Source: an uncultured Geobacteraceae bacterium (GTDB lineage: Bacteria; Desulfobacterota; Desulfuromonadia; Geobacterales; Pseudopelobacteraceae). Taken from it: a stretch of 32,508 nucleotides of DNA. A program made the translations under genes and the position numbers. The stretch covers positions 1 to 32,508 of the forward strand of contig CAIYDX010000116.1 in NCBI GenBank assembly GCA_903925005.1, written 5' to 3'. The notes under the pieces were generated by a model. The model was not told where the DNA came from. It was given only the letters and a program-made list of their open reading frames with translations, and did no database searches. Of the stretch, positions 6,712 through 13,600 are shown in pieces; the first letter of the stretch is position 1, and every line of letters begins with the position of its first letter.

Positions 6712-6867
6712 AATCATCCCACCGGCGATCCAGCCCCCAGCAGCGAGGATATCGCCATCACGCGCCGCCTGAAAGAGGCCGGTGAGATCATGGGGATCAA
6801 GGTGCTGGATCATATCATCGTTGGTGACGGGGAATTCTTGAGTTTTGTGGAACGGGGTCTATTGTAG
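6712..6867 (+). pseudogene. radC: 3' remnant of radC (JAMM-domain protein)
   Basis: The plus strand reads 51 codons from NHPTGDPAPSSEDIA through a VLDHIIVGDGEFLSF stretch to VERGLL and a stop. This is the conserved C-terminus of RadC, a JAMM/MPN metallopeptidase-fold protein historically linked to DNA repair. The fragment begins inside the metal-binding HxHPxGxxxPSxxD signature, so the start, the helix-hairpin-helix region and most of the JAMM domain are gone from this side. The break coincides with the RIT element end, so the missing 5' part should lie beyond the left edge of the window if the insertion was simple. The TauE gene begins 16 nt after the stop, which suggests the two were once co-transcribed. 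Confidence 0.85.
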
Positions 6868-6883
6868 TCCGGGGAGATTCACG

Positions 6884-7675
6884 ATGACCGTATGGTTCAT
6901 GTATATCGCCCTCGGGGCGTTCGCAGGAGTTCTGGCCGGCTTGCTCGGTGTCGGCGGCGGGTTGATAATCGTACCGGTGCTCACGTTCATTTTTACCGCT
7001 CGACATCTGCCGGAAGCGCACATTCTTCATCTGGCTCTGGGCACATCCCTGGCCTGCATCATGTTTACCTCGGTCTCCAGCCTGCGGGCCCATCATGCGC
7101 GAGGCGCCGTTGACTGGGCCGTGGTGCGGCGCATCACCGCCGGCATCATGGTCGGCACCTTTGGCGGGTCATGGGTTGCAGCCCAGCTTTCAACCCGCTT
7201 CCTCAAAGGTTTTTTCGTCTTTTTTCTCTTTTATGTCGCTATCCAGATGCTGCTCAATATCAAACCGAAACCGCATCGCCAGCTCCCCGGTCAAACGGCG
7301 ATGTTCGGGGTCGGCGGAGTGATCGGCGGCGTTTCCAGCCTGGTCGGCATCGGCGGCGGCAGTATGTCGGTCCCTTTTCTTATCTGGTGCAACGTTGCCA
7401 TGCACCGGGCTATCGGCACATCTGCGGCAATCGGTTTTCCAATCGCCTTGGCCGGAGCGGCCGGCTACCTGGTCAACGGCCTGTCGGTCACGCTGCCACC
7501 CTACAGCCTCGGCTTCGTCTATCTCCCCGCGCTGGTCGGCATCTCCGCCGCCAGTGTCGTCACCGCCCCGCTTGGCGCAAAGCTGGCGCACAGCCTGCCG
7601 ATTGACAAATTGAAAAAGATATTCGCCCTGCTGCTGATCGTGATGGGGGCCAAAATGCTGCTGAGCCTGTTTTGA
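6884..7675 (+). CDS. TauE/SafE family membrane permease (probable anion or sulfite exporter)
   Basis: A 263-residue hydrophobic protein with about eight transmembrane helices in two related halves. Each half opens with a glycine-rich motif, GLLGVGGGLIIVPVL near residue 21 and SLVGIGGGSMSVPFL near residue 152, which is the signature of the TauE/SafE family. Members move sulfite, sulfoacetate or related organosulfur anions across the inner membrane. I chose ATG 6884, with GGGGAG 7 nt upstream, over an in-frame ATG at 6845 inside the radC tail. The substrate cannot be deduced. Loss of the radC 5' region may have removed its original promoter, so expression could now depend on the inserted element. 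Confidence 0.85.
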   Translation: MTVWFMYIALGAFAGVLAGLLGVGGGLIIVPVLTFIFTARHLPEAHILHLALGTSLACIMFTSVSSLRAHHARGAVDWAVVRRITAGIMVGTFGGSWVAAQLSTRFLKGFFVFFLFYVAIQMLLNIKPKPHRQLPGQTAMFGVGGVIGGVSSLVGIGGGSMSVPFLIWCNVAMHRAIGTSAAIGFPIALAGAAGYLVNGLSVTLPPYSLGFVYLPALVGISAASVVTAPLGAKLAHSLPIDKLKKIFALLLIVMGAKMLLSLF

Positions 7676-7707
7676 TGGATTGCATGAAATTTCCATTGGC
7701 AATTCGC

Positions 7708-7744
7708 TTGTACCAACAATATGACTATGCTAGTATGGTCATAT
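7708..7744 (+). promoter_or_regulatory. Promoter and palindromic operator of the toxin-antitoxin pair
   Basis: A 26-bp imperfect palindrome spans 7719-7744, with perfect outer arms ATATGAC and GTCATAT and a central CTAG; 22 of 26 positions are symmetric. A sigma-70-like promoter overlaps it: TTGTAC (7708-7713), a 17-bp spacer and TAGTAT (7731-7736). Occupancy of the palindrome by antitoxin or toxin-antitoxin complex would block the -10 box, the usual autoregulation in these pairs. Confidence 0.65.
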
Positions 7745-7762
7745 TAGAGATGGAGGTAACTT

Positions 7763-7996
7763 ATGCCGCAAGCCGTTTCAAAATCCCAGTTCAAACCGCA
7801 CTCTCTGGAGTATTTCCGTAAAATTGAGCAGAGTGGTGAGGAGCTGGTTATAACCGATCATGGCCGTCCGGTTCTCAAGGTTATTCGTTATGTGCCGGAT
7901 CCGGAAGAATGTTTTATAGGACTGCGCAATACCGTGCTGCAGTATGATAATCCTCTTGAGCCAGTTGGGGAGGATTGTTGGGAGGCGCTTAAATGA
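7763..7996 (+). CDS. Phd/YefM-type antitoxin
   Basis: A 77-residue protein with a TGGAGG ribosome site. The first half, with FKPHSLEYFRKIEQSGEELV followed by ITDHGRPVLKVIRY, is the Phd/YefM DNA-binding fold, in which a helix and the 'ITxHGRPV' strand bind operator DNA. The C-terminal half (PDPEECF through EDCWEALK) is acidic and should wrap the toxin. The stop overlaps the toxin start by 4 nt (ATGA), so both are made together. The palindrome 19 bp upstream is the likely operator. Confidence 0.88.
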   Translation: MPQAVSKSQFKPHSLEYFRKIEQSGEELVITDHGRPVLKVIRYVPDPEECFIGLRNTVLQYDNPLEPVGEDCWEALK

Positions 7997-8388
7997 TAGT
8001 GCTTGATACCCACACCCTGCTTTGGTGGGTAAATGACCCGACAACCCTGAGCAAACCGGCGAAACAGACGATTGATGCCGCAGTGGAGTCAAGGTCGGTA
8101 TATGTATCCAGTATCACTGCCTGGGAAATAGCTTTGCTCGTAGAGCGCGGTCGTCTGCGGCTGGCTCTGGATGTCCGCGACTGGCTCTGCCGTTGTGAAG
8201 CGTTGCCGTTTCTCACATTTGTTCCGATAAACAACGCCATTGCCGTTGAATCCGTGCGCTTGCCGGACTTCCCTCACGCCGACCCGGCCGACCGTATTAT
8301 TACAGCTACCGCTTTGTCACTCGGCGCAGCACTGGTGACAAAGGACGATAAACTGCAAAATTATCCCCACGTAAAGACCATTTGGTAA
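7993..8388 (+). CDS. VapC-type PIN-domain toxin (ribonuclease)
   Basis: A 131-residue PIN domain. The acidic metal-binding residues are D5 (IVLDTHTLLWW), E45 (ITAWEIALL), and D97/D100 (HADPADRIITATA), with TKDDKL near the end. VapC toxins are Mg-dependent endoribonucleases that typically cleave tRNA or rRNA and are held inactive by their partner. The WEIALLVERGRL and ADPADRIIIATA-like motifs are typical of the subgroup paired with Phd-type antitoxins. It overlaps the antitoxin gene by 4 nt and appears intact. The RNA target is unknown. Confidence 0.9.
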   Translation: MIVLDTHTLLWWVNDPTTLSKPAKQTIDAAVESRSVYVSSITAWEIALLVERGRLRLALDVRDWLCRCEALPFLTFVPINNAIAVESVRLPDFPHADPADRIITATALSLGAALVTKDDKLQNYPHVKTIW

Positions 8389-8408
8389 CAAAAGGGCAGG
8401 TAATCGTA

Positions 8409-8996
8409 ATGGACAGCACTGAACCTCAAATCCGCTGTACCTGGGCAGGCAATGACCCGCTCTATCAAGCCTACCACGATAGAGAATGGGGTGTTCCGCT
8501 CCATGACGACCGGCTCCTGTTCGAGTTCCTGATCCTGGAAGGTGCTCAGGCCGGACTCTCATGGATAACTATCCTGCGCAAGCGAGACGCTTATCGCACC
8601 GCCTTTGCCGGCTTCGACCCTGAGACGGTGGCCCGCTTCGATACAGCAAAGGTAGCGGAACTACTGACCAACGCAGGCATAGTCCGCAACCGCCTGAAGG
8701 TGGCATCGGCCATAACCAATGCCGCCGCTTTTCTCCGGGTACAGGATGAATTCGGTTCATTCGACGCTTATCAATGGCGTTTTGTGGACGGCGCGCCGCT
8801 GCAGAACGCCTGGAAAAATCATCAGGAAATTCCCGCCAGCACACCGGTTTCCGAAGCGATGAGCCGCGACCTCAAGAAACGCGGCTTCCGCTTTGTCGGA
8901 GGCACTATCTGCTACGCCTATATGCAGGCGGTCGGCATGGTGAATGATCACACGGTCGATTGCTTCCGATGGCGGGAACTGGGTGGTCACGGATAA
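8409..8996 (+). CDS. tag: DNA-3-methyladenine glycosylase I
   Basis: A 195-residue enzyme that excises 3-methyladenine in base-excision repair. It starts close to the family's zinc-binding and substrate motifs: C10 (RCTWAG), H23 (YHDREWGVP), then H181 and C185 (NDHTVDCFRW), the four expected zinc ligands of Tag. E44 in LILEGAQAGLSW is the conserved acidic residue of the base pocket. I chose ATG 8409, with AGGGCAGG upstream, over an in-frame TTG at 8382 that would overlap the toxin gene. It lies 20 nt after vapC on the same strand and may read through from that promoter. Its length matches the family. Confidence 0.93.
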   Translation: MDSTEPQIRCTWAGNDPLYQAYHDREWGVPLHDDRLLFEFLILEGAQAGLSWITILRKRDAYRTAFAGFDPETVARFDTAKVAELLTNAGIVRNRLKVASAITNAAAFLRVQDEFGSFDAYQWRFVDGAPLQNAWKNHQEIPASTPVSEAMSRDLKKRGFRFVGGTICYAYMQAVGMVNDHTVDCFRWRELGGHG

Positions 8997-9074
8997 CGAC
9001 AATAGTTAAAGCACGTGAAATTCACACTATCGTTAGTTAATTGTGAGTATATGGAATGATCAATTTAAAGCATT

Positions 9075-9194
9075 CGGACGCGGATAAAATCTGATTTTTA
9101 CGGATTTAAATGACCTGACCTGAAGTGCCAACCCAAAATGTTGTATAGTAAATGCCCTTGTTTTAATCCGTTTTATCTGCGTTAATCCGTGTCC
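9075..9194. repeat. Intergenic inverted repeat built of GGAT-containing units, between convergent genes
   Basis: The left arm 9075-9110 (CGGACGCGGATAAAAT...) and right arm 9161-9194 (...GTTAATCCGTGTCC) are imperfect inverse copies, each with repeated GGAT or ATCC blocks. The unit sits between the 3' ends of tag and the tautomerase gene. It resembles the dispersed palindromic repeats of Geobacter-like genomes and may also end transcription from both sides. Confidence 0.65.
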
Positions 9195-9211
9195 AATAGC
9201 CGTTTATTGGT

Positions 9212-9415
9212 TTACCTGCCGGCCTTGCGCCTAGCGGTGATACTCTCGCCGCCAATCCCCCAGTTATCTGTATCCACCTCTTCAATAACCACCACCGTTG
9301 TCGCAGGGTTCTTCCCCAGCACATCTACCAGCAGCTGGGTGGCCCCTTTGATCAGGGCCGTCTTCTGTTCCACCGTCGCACCCTCGCGGGTAATCTTGAT
9401 ATTGACATAGGGCAT
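9212..9415 (-). CDS. 4-oxalocrotonate tautomerase-like protein
   Basis: A 67-residue protein starting MPYVNIKITREGATVEQK. After methionine removal the N-terminal proline is the general base of the tautomerase superfamily, and the beta-alpha-beta pattern and length fit a 4-OT monomer (hexameric enzyme). A central VVVIEEVDTDNWGIGG matches the family's second strand and hairpin. A longer frame to 9466 exists, but only the MP start gives the catalytic proline. The ATG at 9415 follows the hemG stop by 1 nt, so it is translated with hemG. No aromatic degradation genes are nearby, so the substrate is unknown. Confidence 0.88.
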   Translation of the reverse strand: MPYVNIKITREGATVEQKTALIKGATQLLVDVLGKNPATTVVVIEEVDTDNWGIGGESITARRKAGR

Positions 9416-9416
9416 C

Positions 9417-10823
9417 TTAACAAACCTCCATAGTTTTATCCGCCGCGCGTTCCGCCGCCGCGACACAGTCGTTCAGGCCGATGCCGCGATAGGAGTTGCC
9501 GGTCAGGATCAGCCCTGGATGAGCCTTAAGTGACTCATCCAGCGTTTGAAGACGTTTCCCATGCCCGACGGTATACTGCGGGATGGCCTGCGGATGACGG
9601 AATACCCTGACAAATTCCGGCGCGGCGTCTATACCCATCGTCAAACTCAGATCCTGCCTGACCCGGGCCACAACTTCATCATCACATAGTTTGACATATT
9701 CCGGAAAAGAGGCCCCACCCATCATGCTGCGGAGCAGCACTTTTCCCTCCGGAGCCCGATTATCGAACATGCTCGAATCCCACAGGGTGCCGAGCGTGTT
9801 ACGCCCCTCCTTTTTCGGGATCAGATAGCCGAAACCATCCAGAGAGCACCTGATCCGCTCGCGGCTGTAGCCGAAACAGATTACCGTCATGCTGGCGTAG
9901 GGGATCTGCCGCAATGTCCCGGCGATGCCGCCATCGAGACCGGCCAGCATCTCCGCCGCCGCAAACGCCGGTGAAGCAATTATAGCACAATCGGCCTCAT
10001 ATTCGGCGCCGTCACTGCACTTCACAAGGTAGGAGCCGGCTTCACCCTTAGCCACCGAAGTGACGGCAATGCCAGGTTTGACGATCTCCCCCAGCGATGT
10101 CGCCAGGGCATCTGAGAGATACTGAATCCCATCGCGGAACGACGTCAACACCCCACCCGGTCCGGCGGCACTGGAGACGACCTTTCCGGCCGCCTGATCC
10201 TGTTTTTTCTTCTTGCCCAGCATGATCATCGCCCGGATCAACCCGCCATATTCCCGCTCCAGTTCGGCAATACGCGGGAAACAGGAGATCAGTGACATCG
10301 TTTCGGGATCGCCGGCGAAGATGCCGGATACCATCGGTGCAATCAGTTTATCGAGCGCTTCCCTGCCTAAACGTCTTCGGCCAAAGTCGGCCAGCGTTTC
10401 ATCCACCCCAGCGGGTGCTCGCGAAATAAACGGGGTCGGCTCCAGTGCCAGGCGCAGCTTGCCCGGCCACGAAATCAGGCCGCTTTTCAGGAATGCGGGC
10501 CCGCCGTCCGGCAGCTGGTGCAGCTTGCCGCCGGAAAAGATGAAGCGCTTGCGGGCGTTGTCGTTGCTCCGGTGCAGGTTGCTCTCCACACCAATAGCCC
10601 GGCAGAGGTCGAGCGTCTGCGGCTTGCTGTCAAGAAACCCGTTCGGACCCCATTCGCAGGTATAGCCGTCGGCCTTGATGCTCCGGATCTTTCCCCCCGG
10701 CCGCTCTTCCTTCTCCAGCAGCGTGATTTGCAGCTCTTTTCCGGCGGCCCGAGCCTTGGCGCGAAGCAGCCAGGCGGTTGCCAGACCGGAAATGCCGCCG
10801 CCGATGATAATTATTTTCTTCAT
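9417..10823 (-). CDS. hemG: Protoporphyrinogen oxidase, FAD-dependent (HemG/HemY type)
   Basis: A 468-residue flavoprotein that oxidises protoporphyrinogen IX to protoporphyrin IX, the penultimate step of the protoporphyrin branch of haem synthesis. The N-terminus KKIIIIGGGISGLATAWLL is a Rossmann dinucleotide site; LEKEERPGGKIRS and WGPNGFLDSKPQTL follow, and the C-terminal GLILTGNSYRGIGLNDCVAA is the second FAD contact, as in oxygen-dependent-type PPO enzymes. I chose ATG 10823, preceded by GGGGG, because the longer frame to 10907 covers the promoter. It is followed at once by the tautomerase gene and diverges from dnaJ. The name hemG follows usage for this enzyme in Geobacter; hemY is the equivalent elsewhere. 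Confidence 0.92.
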   Translation of the reverse strand: MKKIIIIGGGISGLATAWLLRAKARAAGKELQITLLEKEERPGGKIRSIKADGYTCEWGPNGFLDSKPQTLDLCRAIGVESNLHRSNDNARKRFIFSGGKLHQLPDGGPAFLKSGLISWPGKLRLALEPTPFISRAPAGVDETLADFGRRRLGREALDKLIAPMVSGIFAGDPETMSLISCFPRIAELEREYGGLIRAMIMLGKKKKQDQAAGKVVSSAAGPGGVLTSFRDGIQYLSDALATSLGEIVKPGIAVTSVAKGEAGSYLVKCSDGAEYEADCAIIASPAFAAAEMLAGLDGGIAGTLRQIPYASMTVICFGYSRERIRCSLDGFGYLIPKKEGRNTLGTLWDSSMFDNRAPEGKVLLRSMMGGASFPEYVKLCDDEVVARVRQDLSLTMGIDAAPEFVRVFRHPQAIPQYTVGHGKRLQTLDESLKAHPGLILTGNSYRGIGLNDCVAAAERAADKTMEVC

Positions 10824-10860
10824 GGGTATTCCCCCAAGTCTGATGGTGTAAAGCACTTTG

Positions 10861-10889
10861 ATAGTACGTGTGGCGACCTGCCCTGTCAA
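10861..10889 (-). promoter_or_regulatory. Sigma-70 promoter for hemG
   Basis: On the minus strand TTGACA (10889-10884), a 17-bp spacer and TACTAT (10866-10861) lie about 40 nt before the hemG start. The -35 box is perfect. Confidence 0.7.
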
Positions 10890-10921
10890 GCCATACACCT
10901 CTACCATACACTTCTACTTTG

Positions 10922-10950
10922 TTGACAGGCTAACAGTTAGTGCTTACATT
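10922..10950 (+). promoter_or_regulatory. Sigma-70 promoter for dnaJ/cbpA
   Basis: TTGACA (10922-10927), a 17-bp spacer and TACATT (10945-10950) lie about 30 nt before the dnaJ start. The spacer contains a perfect CTAAC-A-GTTAG palindrome (10930-10940), a possible regulator site. It is divergent from the hemG promoter 32 bp away. Confidence 0.7.
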
Positions 10951-10980
10951 GTGATCAAACAATGAAGGATGGAGAATATA

Positions 10981-11892
10981 ATGGCACAGGTTGATTATTA
11001 CAAGGCACTCGGAATCGAAAAAGGGGCCTCGGCAGATGATATCAAGAAGGCGTTCCGTAAGCTGGCGGTAAAGTATCACCCCGACCGTAACCCGAATGAT
11101 AAGAGTGCTGAGGATAAATTCAAAGAGATCAACGAAGCCTACGCGGTGCTTTCCGACCCGGAGAAGAAACAGCAGTACGACACCTTCGGTTCCAGCGGCT
11201 TCCATAAACAGTATAGCCAGGAAGATATTTTCCGTGGTTTCGACTTCGGCAATGCCTATAAAGACATGGGAGGGGGCGTTGGCGGGGGCGGCGCGGAGGA
11301 TATTTTTTCACGCCTGTTCGGCGGCTCATTTGGGCGCGGGGGAGGGCGGGGCGGTTTTCGTTCAGCTCCGCAAAGAGGAGCGGATCACGAAATGGAGCTT
11401 ACCGTCAGCTTTCGTGATGCGGCACAGGGCGCTGAAAAACAGATCGCATTCCGCAGAAATGGCGAGAGGGAAGAGCTTAAGGTAAAAATCCCGGCTGGTG
11501 TGGATAACGGCAGCAAAATTCGCATTACCGGCAAAGGCGCTCAGGGAGAGGGAGGCGGCGCCACCGGCGATCTGTTCCTGATTATCCATGTAATGCCCGA
11601 TCCGGTCTTCATCCGCGAGGGGGGCGATCTGTTTGTTGAACGCTCTATTCCGTTCAGCGCCGCCTGCCTCGGTATTTCTCTCGACGTACCGACGCTGGAG
11701 GGGGACAAACGAATCAAAGTACCGGCCGGAATGCAGCCCGGCACCAAGATCAGACTGAAGGGGTGCGGCATCAAATCGCTCGGTTCAAATGCCAAAGGCG
11801 ATCTGTATGTAAAGATCGGAGTACACATTCCGGAGACGCTGAACGGTGAGCAGAAAAAACTGGTGGAGGCGCTTGCGGAGAAGGGGCTGTAG
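10981..11892 (+). CDS. cbpA: DnaJ-family co-chaperone without zinc finger (CbpA-like)
   Basis: A 303-residue class II J-protein. The J domain is at residues 5-70 with the HPD motif at 33-35 (KYHPDRNPN), which stimulates DnaK ATPase. A glycine/phenylalanine-rich linker (about 85-135) follows and then two beta-barrel C-terminal substrate domains (for example KVKIPAGVDNGSKIRITGKG and KVPAGMQPGTKIRLKGCGI). The CxxCxGxG zinc region of DnaJ proper is absent, as in CbpA. I chose ATG 10981, with GGAG 6 nt upstream, over ATG 10969, which lies before the ribosome site. It has its own strong promoter. Gene order next to hemG matches what I recall from Geobacter. Confidence 0.9.
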   Translation: MAQVDYYKALGIEKGASADDIKKAFRKLAVKYHPDRNPNDKSAEDKFKEINEAYAVLSDPEKKQQYDTFGSSGFHKQYSQEDIFRGFDFGNAYKDMGGGVGGGGAEDIFSRLFGGSFGRGGGRGGFRSAPQRGADHEMELTVSFRDAAQGAEKQIAFRRNGEREELKVKIPAGVDNGSKIRITGKGAQGEGGGATGDLFLIIHVMPDPVFIREGGDLFVERSIPFSAACLGISLDVPTLEGDKRIKVPAGMQPGTKIRLKGCGIKSLGSNAKGDLYVKIGVHIPETLNGEQKKLVEALAEKGL

Positions 11893-11925
11893 TAATAGAG
11901 ATCAGGACAAATAAATCGAAGGCAA

Positions 11926-12037
11926 CTCACACGGAGGCACAAAGGCACTGAGAAAACCAAGATTACATATTTGAAATTTTTGGAGTAAACCAAAAATAAT
12001 TATTTTGACTTTCTCTGTGCCTCCGTGCCTTTGTGAG
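11926..12037. repeat. Intergenic inverted repeat of CACGGAGGCAC-type units between convergent dnaJ and ispF
   Basis: The left arm from 11926 (CTCACACGGAGGCACAAAGG...) and right arm 12010-12037 (TTTCTCTGTGCCTCCGTGCC...) are near-perfect inverse copies around an AT-rich loop. Each arm has internal GGCAC/GAGGCAC repeats with about 9-bp period. This motif type is dispersed in many deltaproteobacterial genomes. Its position suggests it also acts as a two-way terminator. Confidence 0.75.
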
Positions 12038-12059
12038 AAATTGGTTTGTTTTTCTGCGG

Positions 12060-12536
12060 CTATATTGCTTTTACCATCAACACCACCGCGTGAGCCGCGA
12101 TGCCTTCACCGGAGCCGCTGAAACCAAGACCTTCCTCGGTCGTAGCCTTGACATTAACCTGGCCGATATCGGCATTCAGCACTCTGGCAATATTTTCCCG
12201 CATCGTCTGAATGTGCGGCGACATCTTCGGCATCTGGGCAATGATGGTCGCATCCAGGTTGCCCAACCGGTAACCGCGCTGGGCGGCCAAGCCCATGACA
12301 TGAGCCAACAGCTTCAGACTGTCGGCACCTTTATAGGCCGGATCGGTGTCGGGGAAGTGTTTGCCGATATCACCTTCGCCGATGGCTCCAAGAATGCCGT
12401 CGGCAATCGCGTGCAGCAGCACGTCGGCATCGGAATGCCCCAGCAGCCCCTTTTCCCATGGGATATCCACCCCGCCCATGATCAGCTTTCTATCCGTCAC
12501 CAGACGGTGAACGTCGTAGCCGTGCCCTATGCGCAT
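12060..12536 (-). CDS. ispF: 2-C-methyl-D-erythritol 2,4-cyclodiphosphate synthase
   Basis: A 158-residue enzyme of the MEP isoprenoid pathway that cyclises CDP-ME 2-phosphate with release of CMP. The N-terminus [12 protein letters not shown] gives metal ligands D8 and H10, and H42 in [16 protein letters not shown] is the third. The conserved [14 protein letters not shown] and [20 protein letters not shown] follow, and the length matches the family. It begins 2 nt after gpsA ends and is the last gene of the gyrA operon. The usual partner ispD is not in this window, so it must be elsewhere. Confidence 0.95.
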   Translation of the reverse strand: MRIGHGYDVHRLVTDRKLIMGGVDIPWEKGLLGHSDADVLLHAIADGILGAIGEGDIGKHFPDTDPAYKGADSLKLLAHVMGLAAQRGYRLGNLDATIIAQMPKMSPHIQTMRENIARVLNADIGQVNVKATTEEGLGFSGSGEGIAAHAVVLMVKAI

Positions 12537-12538
12537 GG

Positions 12539-13600
12539 TTATACCTCTGCCTTTAAATCCCGCGCCATCAGCTCTATCACCGCCTGCCGGGCCGGTTTGT
12601 CATCGTGCAAAATCTGGTAGGTCTTCTCCACGATAGGCATTTCAACGCCAAGGCGACGGGAGAGCTGGTAGACCGATTCGGCGCTTTTGACCCCTTCGGC
12701 CACCATGCGCATCTCGGCCAGGATATCCGTCAGCTTCATCCCCTGACCAAGCTTGAAACCGACCGTACGATTACGGGAGAGATCGCCGGTGCAGGTCAGC
12801 ACCAGATCGCCCATGCCGGCAAGGCCGGCAAAGGTGGCGGCCTGTGCCCCCATCGCCTGCCCCAAGCGATTCATTTCGGCCAGACCTCGTGTAATCAGGG
12901 CCGCCCGGGCATTGTAGCCGAAGCCGAGTCCGTCGCAGATTCCGGCGGCAATGGCGATGACATTCTTGACCGCACCACCCAGTTCAACGCCGGTAACATC
13001 ACCATTGGTATAGACCCGCAGACAGGGACAGCTGAAGGCGGCCTGAACACGCTGCGCTGCGGCAATGTTGCGGGAGGCGGCCACGATCAGCGAGGGGAGC
13101 TCCTGGGCGACTTCGCGAGCGAAGGTCGGGCCGGAGAGCGCCACATAGCGGGCCAGCGCGGCATCGCCAAGCAGTTCTCCGCAAATCTGGGACACCGTCT
13201 GAAGCGTTTCCAGTTCAATCCCCTTGGAAGCGTTGGCAATAATTGCCTCGGGTGCAAGATGCGGGGCAAGCTGCTTGAACACGCCGCGCATAACCTGCAC
13301 CGGCGTCACCAGCAGCACGATGCTGCGCCCGCTGACCGCCTCTTCCAGATCCCCCGTACATGCCAGAGCCGGGTGCAGGTTGATGCCGGGAAGGTAGAGC
13401 GAGTTGGTGTGGCTGGAATTAATCTCCGCTACCAGTTCCGGTTCGTAAGCCCAGAGCACAGTGTCGTTACCGTTGGCCGCCAGCCGCCCGGCCAGAGCCG
13501 TTCCCCAGCTGCCGCCGCCGATAACGGCGATCCGCTCGATATCAGTCGTCGCGCTGATCGTCCTGTTAGTCGTCGCACTAGTCATCGTAGTCATCGTCAT
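12539..13600 (-). CDS. gpsA: NAD(P)-dependent glycerol-3-phosphate dehydrogenase
   Basis: Makes sn-glycerol 3-phosphate from dihydroxyacetone phosphate for phospholipid synthesis. The nucleotide site is [18 protein letters not shown] (about residues 23-40), the catalytic region [15 protein letters not shown] contains the key lysine, and [20 protein letters not shown] is the conserved substrate-domain motif. The protein is 353 residues from ATG 13600, which has GGAGG 8 nt upstream. ATGs at 13594 and 13585 are alternatives, and none lies closer to the fold, so it has a 20-residue Thr/Ser/Met-rich leader ([14 protein letters not shown]...) not usual for GpsA. The start overlaps the upstream gene by 23 nt. 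Confidence 0.93.
   Translation of the reverse strand: MTMTTMTSATTNRTISATTDIERIAVIGGGSWGTALAGRLAANGNDTVLWAYEPELVAEINSSHTNSLYLPGINLHPALACTGDLEEAVSGRSIVLLVTPVQVMRGVFKQLAPHLAPEAIIANASKGIELETLQTVSQICGELLGDAALARYVALSGPTFAREVAQELPSLIVAASRNIAAAQRVQAAFSCPCLRVYTNGDVTGVELGGAVKNVIAIAAGICDGLGFGYNARAALITRGLAEMNRLGQAMGAQAATFAGLAGMGDLVLTCTGDLSRNRTVGFKLGQGMKLTDILAEMRMVAEGVKSAESVYQLSRRLGVEMPIVEKTYQILHDDKPARQAVIELMARDLKAEV

Noticed and set aside
8382-8408. Upstream TTG start for tag
   Set aside because: It would overlap the end of vapC, has no ribosome site, and adds residues not needed by the family.
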